DNA from: Streptomyces sp. G-G2
Lineage (GTDB): Bacteria; Actinomycetota; Actinomycetes; Streptomycetales; Streptomycetaceae
DNA length: 64,000 nt
Assembly (NCBI RefSeq): GCF_030063135.1
Contig: NZ_JASISO010000021.1
Location: 62,001-126,000, forward strand
Direction of reading: 5' to 3'
Both the position numbers and the translations under genes were made by a program. The notes beneath the pieces are model-generated. The model was given only the letters and a program-made list of their open reading frames with translations. It was not told where the DNA came from and did not search any database. Every line of letters begins with the position of its first letter. Positions within the stretch are counted from its first letter, which is position 1. This document shows, piece by piece, positions 50,798 to 59,222 of this stretch.

Positions 50798-51703
50798 ATG
50801 AAAACTGACGAGCCGACAGTAGGGCGGCGCGTGCTCCTGCGGACCGCCGCCCTCCTCGGAATCACCGTCGCGGCCTCCGGCCTCCTCGGCGAGGGCGAGG
50901 ACACCCCGCCCGGATCGCCGAGCGCGCCCCGCCCGGCGGGCGGCGCGGGAGCCCCCGGCCCGGGAGCCGGCGCGGCCGGATCCCCCGCGCTCACGGGCCA
51001 GGGCCGGCCCCCGTCGGCGTACCGGCTGAGCCCGATGACCGCGGACGCCCCGCCCCGTCACCACCCGGCCACGCCCGCCGTCCGCACCCGGCCCATCCTG
51101 GAACTCTCGGGCGCGCCCGGCGCCCCGCCCGTCGGCAGCCGGATGGTGCTCACCTTCGACGACGGGCCCGACCCCCGCTACACCCCCGGCATCCTGGACA
51201 CCCTGGCCCGGTACGGGGTCCGCGCCATGTTCTTCGTCTGCGGGGAGATGGCCACCGACAACCGGGACCTGCTCCGGCGGATGGCCGCCGAGGGCCACGT
51301 CATCGGCAACCACACCTGGACGCACCCGCTCATCCCGAAGCTCACCCGGCCCGACCTCGCCTCCGAGATCGGCCGCACGAGCGAGGTCGTACAACAGGCC
51401 ACGGGGGAGGCGCCGCAGTGGTTCCGGGCGCCGTACGGGGCGTGGAACCGGGCCGCCTTCGAGATCGGCGCGGAACTCGGCATGGAGCCGCTCGCCTGGA
51501 CCGTGGACTCCCTGGACTGGACCGAGCCGGGCACCTCGACGATCGTCTCGCGGGTGCTCAAAGGGGCCGCCCCCGGGGTGATCGTGCTCTCGCACGACGC
51601 GGGTGGCAACCGGACACAGAGCGTCCAGGCACTGGGCTCGTACCTGCCCCAGCTCATCGCCAGGGGCTACCAGATGACCCCGCCCGGGCTGCGGCCCCGC
51701 TGA
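50798..51703 (+). CDS. polysaccharide deacetylase (NodB-like)
   Basis: A 301-aa exported CE4 enzyme. The N-terminus has a twin-arginine-like RRVLLRTAALLG signal and a Gly/Pro/Ala spacer (35-75). The NodB domain (about 110-295) keeps the catalytic Asp in LTFDDGPD, zinc ligands in GNHTWTHP, RAPYG and the distal WTVDSLDW and VLSHDAG motifs. It likely deacetylates peptidoglycan or a surface polysaccharide. The ATG at 50798 directly follows ACGTAGTAGTA with no ribosome site, so it may be leaderless. Confidence 0.92.
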   Translation: MKTDEPTVGRRVLLRTAALLGITVAASGLLGEGEDTPPGSPSAPRPAGGAGAPGPGAGAAGSPALTGQGRPPSAYRLSPMTADAPPRHHPATPAVRTRPILELSGAPGAPPVGSRMVLTFDDGPDPRYTPGILDTLARYGVRAMFFVCGEMATDNRDLLRRMAAEGHVIGNHTWTHPLIPKLTRPDLASEIGRTSEVVQQATGEAPQWFRAPYGAWNRAAFEIGAELGMEPLAWTVDSLDWTEPGTSTIVSRVLKGAAPGVIVLSHDAGGNRTQSVQALGSYLPQLIARGYQMTPPGLRPR

Positions 51704-51741
51704 AGATACGTTCCCTCAGTGGGGCCGCGCCCGGACCGGTC

Positions 51742-52413
51742 TCAGCGCGTCTCGACCATGCGGGCGAAGACGACCACATTGCCGTCGTAGCCGCGGTTCT
51801 TGGAGTATCCGCCGCCACATGTGATCACCCGGAGTTCCGGCTGGCCGGTGTCCCCATACACCCGGGCTCCGGGGAAGGCGTCCTTGGAGAAGACCTCCAC
51901 GCCGTACACCTCGAACACCGCCGTACGTCCGTCGTAGCGCTGCACCTCGATGCGGCTGCCCTTGCGGACCGAGCCCAGGCCGTAGAAGACCGCCGGGCCC
52001 TTCGCGTTGTCCACGTGCCCCACGATCACCGCCGAACCCTGCTGGCCGGGCGAGATGCCGTTGAGGTACCAGCCCGCCAGGTTCGGATCCTGGGGCGGCG
52101 GCGCGTCGATCCAGCCCTCCGCGTCCAGCCCCACCGTCATCACCGGCGCGTCCACGCTGATCGACGGGATCCGCACTCGCTGCACCGAGGAGTGCTCCAG
52201 CACCTCCAGATTCGGCGCGGGCGCGGGCGCGCTCTGCGCCGGCGTCGGCTGCTGCTGGGGGCGCACCGCGACCGCCGCCGCGGCGGCGGGCTGCGGGGGC
52301 CCGTGCTCGAACTCCGCCCCGTTCCGGACCATGGCGAGGCCGGTGAGCATGACCAGGGCGACCACACCCCACGGAGAGCGTCTTCGTGACTGCTGGGTCT
52401 CTTCCTCGCTCAT
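51742..52413 (-). CDS. class F sortase
   Basis: A 223-aa membrane-anchored transpeptidase. One N-terminal helix (about 15-33), a Pro/Ala spacer and the sortase domain (about 80-222). The catalytic His is in VIVGHVDNAKGPAVF, Cys in RVITCGGGYS and the late NVVVFARM holds Arg; the pattern fits class F of actinobacteria. ATG at 52413 in GGGAGAA-ATG context. Class F substrates are poorly known. Two small secreted proteins with sorting-like tails lie next to it (52804 and 53464). Confidence 0.9.
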   Translation of the reverse strand: MSEEETQQSRRRSPWGVVALVMLTGLAMVRNGAEFEHGPPQPAAAAAVAVRPQQQPTPAQSAPAPAPNLEVLEHSSVQRVRIPSISVDAPVMTVGLDAEGWIDAPPPQDPNLAGWYLNGISPGQQGSAVIVGHVDNAKGPAVFYGLGSVRKGSRIEVQRYDGRTAVFEVYGVEVFSKDAFPGARVYGDTGQPELRVITCGGGYSKNRGYDGNVVVFARMVETR

Positions 52414-52803
52414 TTCTCCCTTCCCGACGCGGGGGTCCCGACCCGCGTTCCGTTCCCGCCCCGGATGCCCTGCTTCGTACACCCCCCGCTTCACGCACGC
52501 TAAGGGCGTCCGCGCGGGACGGCGAGGGGGGCGGGGCGAACGGGTGGCGGAGCGCCACGGGATCCGCGCGGGGGGCCGTAAGGGATGCGCCCATCCAGGT
52601 AATCGTCACATAAATGCCTGACGGGTCGTGACCTGCGGATCCGTCAGCCGAGCCGTCCGCGCTTCGGCGTGTCGCTCAACCGGGCGGCCCAAAGCCGGAA
52701 ATGCGCTGGTTGCGGACCGCACGGAGGGTTCGTGATGGGAGGCGTTCTCGTCGATGATCCCGGGCGCCACCGCTCCGGGGCGCTTCCCGCTGGAGGTTCC
52801 ACC

Positions 52804-53286
52804 ATGCGTGCTTTTCGCGCTCTCACCGTGACCGCGGCGGCCTTCGCCGCCGTCGGTCTCGCCTCGCCGTTCGCCAGCGCAACCAACGGGCCCAGCAATG
52901 TCACGGTCAATCCGTACTCCGTCCACCAGGGCGCCACGATGCAGGTCAGCGCGGCCGGCTGCGGCCACGGCGGCACGGTCTGGTCGCACGGCAACTTCGA
53001 GCAGACGAACCTGTCGGCCGGGTCTATCGGCTTCGCGACCGTACGGATCAAGGACGACGGCCGGACCGGCGACCAGACGCTCTCGGTCAAGTGCCACGAC
53101 AACAGCCTCGTCGCCACCCACCGCTTCCGGATCCTCGACGGCCGGGGCGCCCAGGGCGGTCTCGGCGGCTCCTTCGGCCCGTCCACCGCCGAGACCGCCA
53201 TCGGCGCGGGCCTCGTCGGCGTGGCGGCCCTCGGCGCGGGCATCCACGTGATGCGCCGCCGCCGCCCGGTCCACGGGCGGGTCTGA
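52804..53286 (+). CDS. small secreted protein with sorting-like C-terminus
   Basis: A 160-aa exported protein: signal peptide (1-27, ASPFASA), a small beta-rich domain with two cysteines (AAGCGHGG and VKCHDN) and a C-terminal GGLGGSFGPSTAET segment, a hydrophobic stretch and MRRRR. That order is a cell-wall sorting signal in outline but lacks LPxTG or LAxTG. ATG with GGAGG upstream. Divergent from the class F sortase gene, and related in layout to the protein at 53464. Confidence 0.85.
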   Translation: MRAFRALTVTAAAFAAVGLASPFASATNGPSNVTVNPYSVHQGATMQVSAAGCGHGGTVWSHGNFEQTNLSAGSIGFATVRIKDDGRTGDQTLSVKCHDNSLVATHRFRILDGRGAQGGLGGSFGPSTAETAIGAGLVGVAALGAGIHVMRRRRPVHGRV

Positions 53287-53436
53287 CCGGCAGCCTCCCC
53301 GGTCGCGCCCACCAGCCCGTGAACCCGCCGGGGGGGGCCCGGCCAGGACTCGGGACGACCGGCGGTCGGTCCGGCCCCCGCCGTCACTCGGTCGGCGGGT
53401 CGGCGGGGCGACGGGCACGGGGTGGGGGAGCGGCCG

Positions 53437-53482
53437 GACGTCAGTGTTCGCGGGAACCCGACGTCAGTGTTCGCGGGAACCC
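53437..53482. repeat. 23-bp tandem duplication at a gene end
   Basis: Two identical 23-bp units beginning GACGTCAGTG (53437-53459 and 53460-53482). The second contains the last codons and stop of the gene ending at 53464, so the 3' end, with its stop, is duplicated. Confidence 0.92.
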
Positions 53483-53997
53483 GACCGGCGCCGGACCACG
53501 AACGCCGTACCGGCGGCCGCGGCCAGGAAGAGCCCGGCTCCCGCCGCCAGTTCCATCACGTTCATCCCGGCCTCGCTGGTGCTGCCGAGACCGCCGCGCA
53601 CACCGCGCGGCGCCGCCGTGGAACTCGTCGTTGGTGCGCTCGTCCCGCCCGCGATGGTGACATCGGCGGAGCCGGTCTCGTTGCCGCAGGTGAAGTTGAC
53701 GGAGTAGCGGGCCCCGCGCCGGGCGTCCCGGTCCACCGTGACGCGTACGGTGCTGCCCTTCGGGACGCTCACGGTGTCGAAGATCCCGGAGGAGACGCTG
53801 GTGCTCGCCGCCGTGCAGCCGGTGACGGACAGCACGACCGTGCCGCCGGGGGCGACCGTCGAGGGGGCCACGGCGAAGGCGAACGACGTGATGGGCTGGG
53901 CCTCCGCAGCGACGGCGGACGGCAGGCTGAGGACGAGGACCGCGCCCGCGGCCCCGGCGGCGAAGAAGACTTTGGCTGAGGTACGTATCGCACCCAT
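53464..53997 (-). CDS. small secreted protein with sorting-like C-terminus
   Basis: A 177-aa exported protein with a signal peptide (to about 31, PSAVAA), an Ig-like beta domain (about 35-120; SFAFAVAPSTVAPGGTVVLS, two cysteines in VTGCTAAS and NFTCGNE), a Thr/Ser-rich linker, then RGGLGSTSEAG, a hydrophobic helix and VRRR. The tail matches that of the 52804 protein in order and in the GGLG motif. Start is ATG 53997 with GGAG upstream. A candidate class F sortase substrate. Confidence 0.85.
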   Translation of the reverse strand: MGAIRTSAKVFFAAGAAGAVLVLSLPSAVAAEAQPITSFAFAVAPSTVAPGGTVVLSVTGCTAASTSVSSGIFDTVSVPKGSTVRVTVDRDARRGARYSVNFTCGNETGSADVTIAGGTSAPTTSSTAAPRGVRGGLGSTSEAGMNVMELAAGAGLFLAAAAGTAFVVRRRSGSREH

Positions 53998-54183
53998 GGT
54001 GGGTCTCCGGATCCCCGAGGAGCAGCAGCAGCGGAACGGTTTTCCGCACAAGGGGGGACGTGCGCCTCGATGTCCGACACGCTAGGTGCGTCCCCGGTCC
54101 CCCGCGATCAGGAACGGGCAAACGGGTCATACCTGTACGCCGAACCGGGGGCGGACACCCGCCCCCGGTTTGCCGGGCCGGCC

Positions 54184-54233
54184 CGGCTCCGGCCCGCTCT
54201 CAGCCGCTTCCGGCTCCGGCCCGCTCTCAGCCG
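54184..54233. repeat. 27-bp-period repeat across a stop codon
   Basis: Two identical 23-bp blocks beginning CGGCTCCGGCCC at 54184 and 54211. The second overlaps the last codons and stop of the minus-strand gene at 54227; the first carries the same stop trinucleotide. Confidence 0.9.
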
Positions 54234-55000
54234 GTGTCCAGCCCCAGATGCGAGAACTGCTGGAAGAACGGCTCGGCGGTGGCCGAGACCCCGCGGCTGA
54301 ACGGCGCGTCGAAGTCCCAGATCAGGAAAAGCAGGAACGCGATCAGCGCGCTGAACAGCCCGGCTAGCAGCAGCTCCCGGAACGAACGCCGGATCTGCAG
54401 GGTGAAGATCAGCCCCACCGTCACCAGCGCCCCGGCGATCAGCCCGAACCAGACGACCCCCGGCATGGTGGCCCCGGCGCTCTGCAGGCGCGAGCTGCGG
54501 GCGTCGTCCACGATGCCGACCTGGTCCACGAGCGGCTGGTAGGCCTGTCCCTCGTGGTCGGTCTGCGGCTCGTAGTCCGTGACGTCGCGGCGGATCCGGC
54601 CGAGCAGTTGGGTGCCCTGGTCCGAGACCTCGCCGCTGTCGGCCATCTCCTTCCACTCCTTGGTCACCACCTGGGTCACGTAGGCGTCGACATCGGTGCG
54701 GATCCTCGTGCGCACCGCCACCGGATAGACCTCGGCGCGGACGCTGATCTCGTGGAGGGCCTGGGCCTCCTGGCGTACGTACTCCTGGGCGGCGCCGCGG
54801 CCCTCCCAGACGCCCGCGATCGCCAGGCCCAGCACGATCGCGTAGATCACCCCGATCATCATCGTCATGTACTCGATGACGTCCGGGGTTTCGTTGGGAT
54901 CGTCGTCCTCGCCGATCCGCCGGTGGTTGAAGAAGGTGATGGACAGCACCACGGCGCACGCCGCGGCCATCGCTAAGGACAGGACGAGCCATTCCGACAA
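54227..55000 (-). CDS. DUF4239 (bestrophin-like) membrane protein
   Basis: A 257-aa protein with two N-terminal helices (1-20 and about 45-65; MIGVIYAIVLGLAIAGVWE), a long soluble helical middle and two C-terminal helices (about 180-200 and 208-228). The pattern fits DUF4239/bestrophin-like proteins of unknown transport role. TTG at 55000 with GGGAG upstream gives MSEWLVLSLAMAA. Its 3' end is duplicated. Confidence 0.85.
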   Translation of the reverse strand: MSEWLVLSLAMAAACAVVLSITFFNHRRIGEDDDPNETPDVIEYMTMMIGVIYAIVLGLAIAGVWEGRGAAQEYVRQEAQALHEISVRAEVYPVAVRTRIRTDVDAYVTQVVTKEWKEMADSGEVSDQGTQLLGRIRRDVTDYEPQTDHEGQAYQPLVDQVGIVDDARSSRLQSAGATMPGVVWFGLIAGALVTVGLIFTLQIRRSFRELLLAGLFSALIAFLLFLIWDFDAPFSRGVSATAEPFFQQFSHLGLDTG

Positions 55001-55050
55001 AACGAACTCCCACGGGAAACGGGTCGGGTCGGTGCGCGGCGCCCGACGTG

Positions 55051-55616
55051 TTAGCGCGGGCGCAGCGCGACGATGGCGAGTACGGCAGGGGCCGCCGTGA
55101 GCAGGGTGAAGGTGACCGGTGAGATGTGGTGCTCGACCGGTTTACGGGCCTCCGCGCGGTAAGAGGGCCTGGCCACCGGCTTCTTCGGCGGGGCGACCAT
55201 GGGGGCGGCGGTGGGCACGGCGGGGGCGGCGGGGAGTGGTGACCGCTGTCGTGTGCGCCGCCGAGGGTGACTTCGAGGACGGCTGAGAGGCCGTGGCCGA
55301 GGGCGGGTACGAGGCCGGGTACGGGGGCGCGGCCGGGTGCACGGGCGTGGCCGGCGCCCGGTGCGAGGGCGGGGGTGCGGCCGCCGTCGTGGCCGGCGGT
55401 GGGGCCTTCGCCGTGATGTCCGCCACCCTGGGAACCCCCGGCACCGCCGCCGAGACCGTCGCTCCGGGCTGCCGCGACCAGCTCGACGGGGGTCGCGCCG
55501 CCGTCCGGGCCGGGCATCGGGTAGGCGCGGCTATCGGCCACGGCCGGTGTGGCGGACAGCGCCGCCCACAACAGGACCGGGACCGCCAGCAGGCGCCTGG
55601 TACAGGGTCTGTTCAC
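55051..55616 (-). pseudogene. secreted membrane-anchored Pro-rich protein, frameshifted twice
   Basis: One protein is readable only across three frames: a signal peptide from GTG 55616 (RRLLAVPVLLWAALSATPAVA), a Pro/Ala/Thr-rich stalk (ATVSAAVPGVPRVADITAK onward) in the next frame, and a C-terminus (APPKKPVARPSYRAEA, then HHISPVTFTLLTAAPAVL and a helix ending ALRPR) in the third. Both shifts are explained by one extra base in a C/G run, near the CAGCCCGGAGC tract (about 55480) and the ACTCCCCGCC tract (about 55230). Third-position G/C bias follows the frame changes. Either a decaying gene or two sequencing errors. It lies between DUF4239 and the methyltransferase gene. Confidence 0.65.
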
Positions 55617-55930
55617 CCGGGGAGCATGGGGCCACGCCCCCGCGCGTGCGGCGCCACCGGTCCTGGTTCCTCCGAACGGGCGGAGTTGGGACCGTAGAGG
55701 TTTGAGCCAGCGAGCGGCGGTCTTCGATCGCATGACGGCCAATTCCCAAAAGGGACTTGTCGGTTTCGATCATTCGGCCCGAGCGGTACCCGTGGTGGCT
55801 TTGGTGTGTGACGAAGACCGGACCCCCAATTTCCGCTTTTGCTCGCTCCATTGGGCAATGATCAGTACATTCGGCTCGGACAGCTGTCCGAGACCCCCGG
55901 ACGCCGACGCACTACGGCTTGGAGACCCCG

Positions 55931-56752
55931 ATGGAGCGACCCGCCTGGGCCCCGCCAGGCATCGACATATCGGTGCCGAGCGTGTCCCGCATCTACGATT
56001 ACTACCTGGGCGGCTCCCACAATTTCGAGGTCGACCGTCAAGCGGCCCGCCGCGCCATGGAATTCATCCCCGGCCTTCCCAAGATCATGCAGGCCAACCG
56101 GGCATTCATGCGCCGCGCCGTGCGCTACGCCGCCTCCGAGGGCATCACCCAGTTCCTCGACATCGGCTCCGGCATCCCCACCTTCGGCAATGTCCACGAG
56201 ATCGCCCAGGCCGCCAGCCCCGAGGCGCGGGTGGTGTACGTCGACCACGACCCGGTCGCCGTCGCGCACAGCCAGGCCGTCCTGGCCGGGACCGAACGCA
56301 CCGGGATCGTCGCCGCCGACCTGCGCAAGCCGCAGGACATCCTGGAGAGCCCCGAAGTGACGGGGCTGCTCGACCTGGACCGGCCGGTGGCCCTGCTGCT
56401 CGTCGCCGTCCTGCACTTCCTCGAGGACGCGGACGAGCCGTACGCCTCGGTGGCCGCGCTGCGGGACGCGCTGGCCCCCGGCAGCCTGCTGGTGCTCACG
56501 CACGCCTCGTACGAGGGCGTCCCGGTCGCGGAAGAGGTCGCGGGTGGGGCCGTCGGGGTCTACCGGGACATCCGCAGCCCGCTGGTGATGCGCTCGGGCG
56601 AGGACATCGGCCGCTTCTTCGACGGGTTCGAGTGGGTCGAACCCGGGCTCGTCTCCATGCCCCAGTGGCGGCCGGAGAGCGCGGAGGACGGTGAGGTCCA
56701 GGAGGACCCGTACGCCTTCTCGGGCTTCGCGGGCGTGGGACGCAAGGCGTGA
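55931..56752 (+). CDS. SAV2177-type SAM-dependent methyltransferase
   Basis: A 273-aa protein of the DUF574/SAV2177 family: VSRIYDYYLGGSHNFEVDR, then QFLDIGSGIPTFGNVHEIA (SAM site), VVYVDHDPVAVAHSQ and a late FGF-like end. Many copies exist in each streptomycete; substrates are mostly unknown. ATG at 55931 with GGAG six bases upstream, rather than TTG at 55919. Its stop overlaps the start of the GGDEF-EAL gene by 4 bp (GTGA), so the two are translationally coupled. Confidence 0.92.
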   Translation: MERPAWAPPGIDISVPSVSRIYDYYLGGSHNFEVDRQAARRAMEFIPGLPKIMQANRAFMRRAVRYAASEGITQFLDIGSGIPTFGNVHEIAQAASPEARVVYVDHDPVAVAHSQAVLAGTERTGIVAADLRKPQDILESPEVTGLLDLDRPVALLLVAVLHFLEDADEPYASVAALRDALAPGSLLVLTHASYEGVPVAEEVAGGAVGVYRDIRSPLVMRSGEDIGRFFDGFEWVEPGLVSMPQWRPESAEDGEVQEDPYAFSGFAGVGRKA

Positions 56753-59139
56753 GACTCCAGGCTCAGACGGCGGGACAGGCGGAGCAAGAGGGACAGGCGG
56801 GGCAGCCGGGGCCGATCCGCTCCTCGGGTGCCCGGGTCCCGCTGGCCCCGGCGGCTCCTGCGGCTTCCTCGGCACCCGCAGCACCTTCCGTACCGTCGGC
56901 ATCACGTGCCCCGCAGGCCCCGCAGGTCCGAGTGGGCTCCTCCACGGCCTCTGGGCGTTCCGCGTATTCGGTGTCCTCCAGGCCCTCCGCGCCGGCTCTG
57001 CCCGCCGACCCCGAGGACCGGATCGGACGCTTCGCCACCATCTGGAGCCGGGCCATCTTCCCGGTCACCGCCACCTCGCTCACCCGGGTGGAGTTCGAAC
57101 GGCATCTCGTACCGCTCGCCCGCACCCTGGCCGAGGCCCTGCACGCCCGGCCCTTCGACGCCACCGTCGGCCAGCGGGTCGGCGCGGAACTCGTCGCCGT
57201 GCACTGCACCGACCCCGAGGCCCTGGCGGGCACCCTCGGCGTGGTCGAGGCCTACCTGGTCCTGTACTGCGGCCCGGACGGCAGGGGAGTGGACGAGTCC
57301 GAGGAGTACCGGGCCCGCTGTGCCCGGCTCCAGCACGGCATCGCGGCGGGCTTCGCCCGTTCCCTGCGCGAACGGACCCTCAAGGAGCAGGAAGCCATCG
57401 CCCGTTCGGCGCTGACCGCCCGCATCGACGCGCAGCAGGCCCTGCACGCGAGCGAGGCGCGGTTCCGCGCGGTCTTCGAGGGCGCGGCCATCGGCATCGG
57501 CATCGCGGACCTCGAAGGCAACGTCCTGGAGATCAACGACACGCTGCTGCGGATGTTCGGCGGCCTGGAGGGGCATGTCCGGGGCCGCAACGTCAATGAG
57601 TGGAGCCATCCCGACGACACCCCGCACGTGTGGCGGATGTACGGGGAGCTGGTGCGCGGCGAACGCGAGCACTACCGGGTGGAGAAGCCGTACTACCGGC
57701 ATGACGGAACGGTTCTGTGGACCAATCTGACGGTCTCCCTGCTGCGTGACGCCGACGGTACTCCGCAGTACCAGCTGGCCCTGATGGAGGACACGACCGA
57801 GCGGCGACTGCTGAACCTGCGGCTGCGCTACGAGGCCACGCACGACGCGCTGACCGGGCTGCCCAACCGGACGCTCTTCTTCGAACGGCTGGAGAAGGCC
57901 CTCAGCGGAGCCGGGGGCAGCCGCTTCGGCCTCTGCTACCTGGACCTCGACGGGTTCAAGACCGTCAACGACAGCCTCGGGCACTCGGCGGGAGACCGGC
58001 TGCTCGTCGAGGTCGCGGACCGGCTGCAGAGCTGCGCCACCGGGCCCGGCGAGGTGGTCGCCCGGCTGGGCGGGGACGAGTTCGTGGCCCTGACCACGGG
58101 GCCGGAGACCGAGCAGAAGGTCACCGACCTGGCGATGCGCGTGCTGTCCGCACTCGCCACGCCGATCAGGCTGGAGGGGCGCGAACTGACGGTCAGGGGC
58201 AGCATCGGCATCGTGGAGGGCCCGGCCGGATCGCGGACGGCCGCCGAGGTGCTGCGCAGCGCGGACATCACCATGTACCGCGCGAAGGCGGCGGGCGGCA
58301 ACCGGTTCGAGTTCGCCGACGAGGAGGCGGACGCCCGGGCGATCACCCGGCACGGGCTGACGAACGCGCTGCCCGCGGCTCTGGAGCGGGGCGAGTTCTT
58401 CATCGAGTACCAGCCGCTGGTGCACATGCACGACGGCAGCGTGCACGGGGCCGAGGCGCTGGTGCGCTGGTCGCACCCCCAGTACGGAGTGCTCGGACCG
58501 GACCGCTTCATCCCGCTCGCCGAGCGGACCGGGCTGATCGTGCCGCTGGGCCGCTGGGTGCTGGAGGAGGCGGTCCGCCAGGCCCGCAGCTGGCAGCGCG
58601 AGCACGGTGGTTCGGCCCTGCGGATCAACGTGAACCTCTCGCCGACCCAGCTCCACCACCCCGGTCTGGTGGCCGACACCGTGGCGGTGCTGGAGAGCTC
58701 CGGTCTGGATCCGGGCGCGCTGTGCCTGGAGGTCACCGAGTCGGCCCTGATCGGCGCCGACGACGAACTCCTCGAACCGCTGCGCCGCTTGGCCGCCATC
58801 GGTGTGGACATCGCGCTCGACGACTTCGGCACGGGCTACTCGAACCTCGCCAACCTGCGCCGCCTGCCGGTGAGTGTCCTGAAGCTGGACCGCTCCTTCA
58901 CCCAGGGCATGCAGCAGGAGCCCGCCAACCCGGTCGACGTGAAGATCGTGGAGGGCATCGTCGCGCTGGCCCACAGCCTGGAACTCGCCGTGACGGTCGA
59001 GGGAGTCGAAACCGGTGTTCAGGCGGCCCAACTACGGGCTCTCGGCTGCGATACGGCCCAGGGCTGGTACTACGCCCGTCCCGGTTCCCCTGACCGCATC
59101 CACACCCTCTCGCTCTGTGACGCCGTCCCCACTCCCTGA
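56749..59139 (+). CDS. PAS-GGDEF-EAL cyclic-di-GMP protein
   Basis: A 796-aa cytoplasmic protein. A low-complexity N-terminus (1-85), a helical region (about 90-225), a PAS domain (about 235-355), GGDEF (about 365-525) with intact LGGDEF near 441, and EAL (about 535-785) with AEALVRW near 567, later DDFGTGYSNL and KLDRSF. Both active sites look intact, so it may make and break c-di-GMP; PAS probably sets the balance. The architecture resembles streptomycete CdgF-type proteins, but the DNA ligase seen beside those is absent here. Coupled to a methyltransferase gene upstream. Confidence 0.93.
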   Translation: MRLQAQTAGQAEQEGQAGQPGPIRSSGARVPLAPAAPAASSAPAAPSVPSASRAPQAPQVRVGSSTASGRSAYSVSSRPSAPALPADPEDRIGRFATIWSRAIFPVTATSLTRVEFERHLVPLARTLAEALHARPFDATVGQRVGAELVAVHCTDPEALAGTLGVVEAYLVLYCGPDGRGVDESEEYRARCARLQHGIAAGFARSLRERTLKEQEAIARSALTARIDAQQALHASEARFRAVFEGAAIGIGIADLEGNVLEINDTLLRMFGGLEGHVRGRNVNEWSHPDDTPHVWRMYGELVRGEREHYRVEKPYYRHDGTVLWTNLTVSLLRDADGTPQYQLALMEDTTERRLLNLRLRYEATHDALTGLPNRTLFFERLEKALSGAGGSRFGLCYLDLDGFKTVNDSLGHSAGDRLLVEVADRLQSCATGPGEVVARLGGDEFVALTTGPETEQKVTDLAMRVLSALATPIRLEGRELTVRGSIGIVEGPAGSRTAAEVLRSADITMYRAKAAGGNRFEFADEEADARAITRHGLTNALPAALERGEFFIEYQPLVHMHDGSVHGAEALVRWSHPQYGVLGPDRFIPLAERTGLIVPLGRWVLEEAVRQARSWQREHGGSALRINVNLSPTQLHHPGLVADTVAVLESSGLDPGALCLEVTESALIGADDELLEPLRRLAAIGVDIALDDFGTGYSNLANLRRLPVSVLKLDRSFTQGMQQEPANPVDVKIVEGIVALAHSLELAVTVEGVETGVQAAQLRALGCDTAQGWYYARPGSPDRIHTLSLCDAVPTP

Positions 59140-59215
59140 GCCGTGCGCCCTGACTCCTGAGCCGCGAGACATGATCCCTGTGTCCTGAGCCCTGTGTCCT
59201 GAGCTCCGGGGCTGA
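59140..59215. repeat. CCTGAG-rich repeats after a stop codon
   Basis: CCCTGTGTCCTGAG twice in tandem (59176-59203), preceded by related TCCTGAGCCG copies beginning at the stop of the GGDEF-EAL gene (CCCTGAGCCG at 59134). Confidence 0.85.
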
Positions 59216-59222
59216 GGTGTGG

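Noticed and set aside
52804..53997. LPxTG or LAxTG sorting motifs in the two secreted proteins
   Set aside because: Neither motif is present; only hydrophobic plus basic tails, reported as a candidate non-canonical signal.
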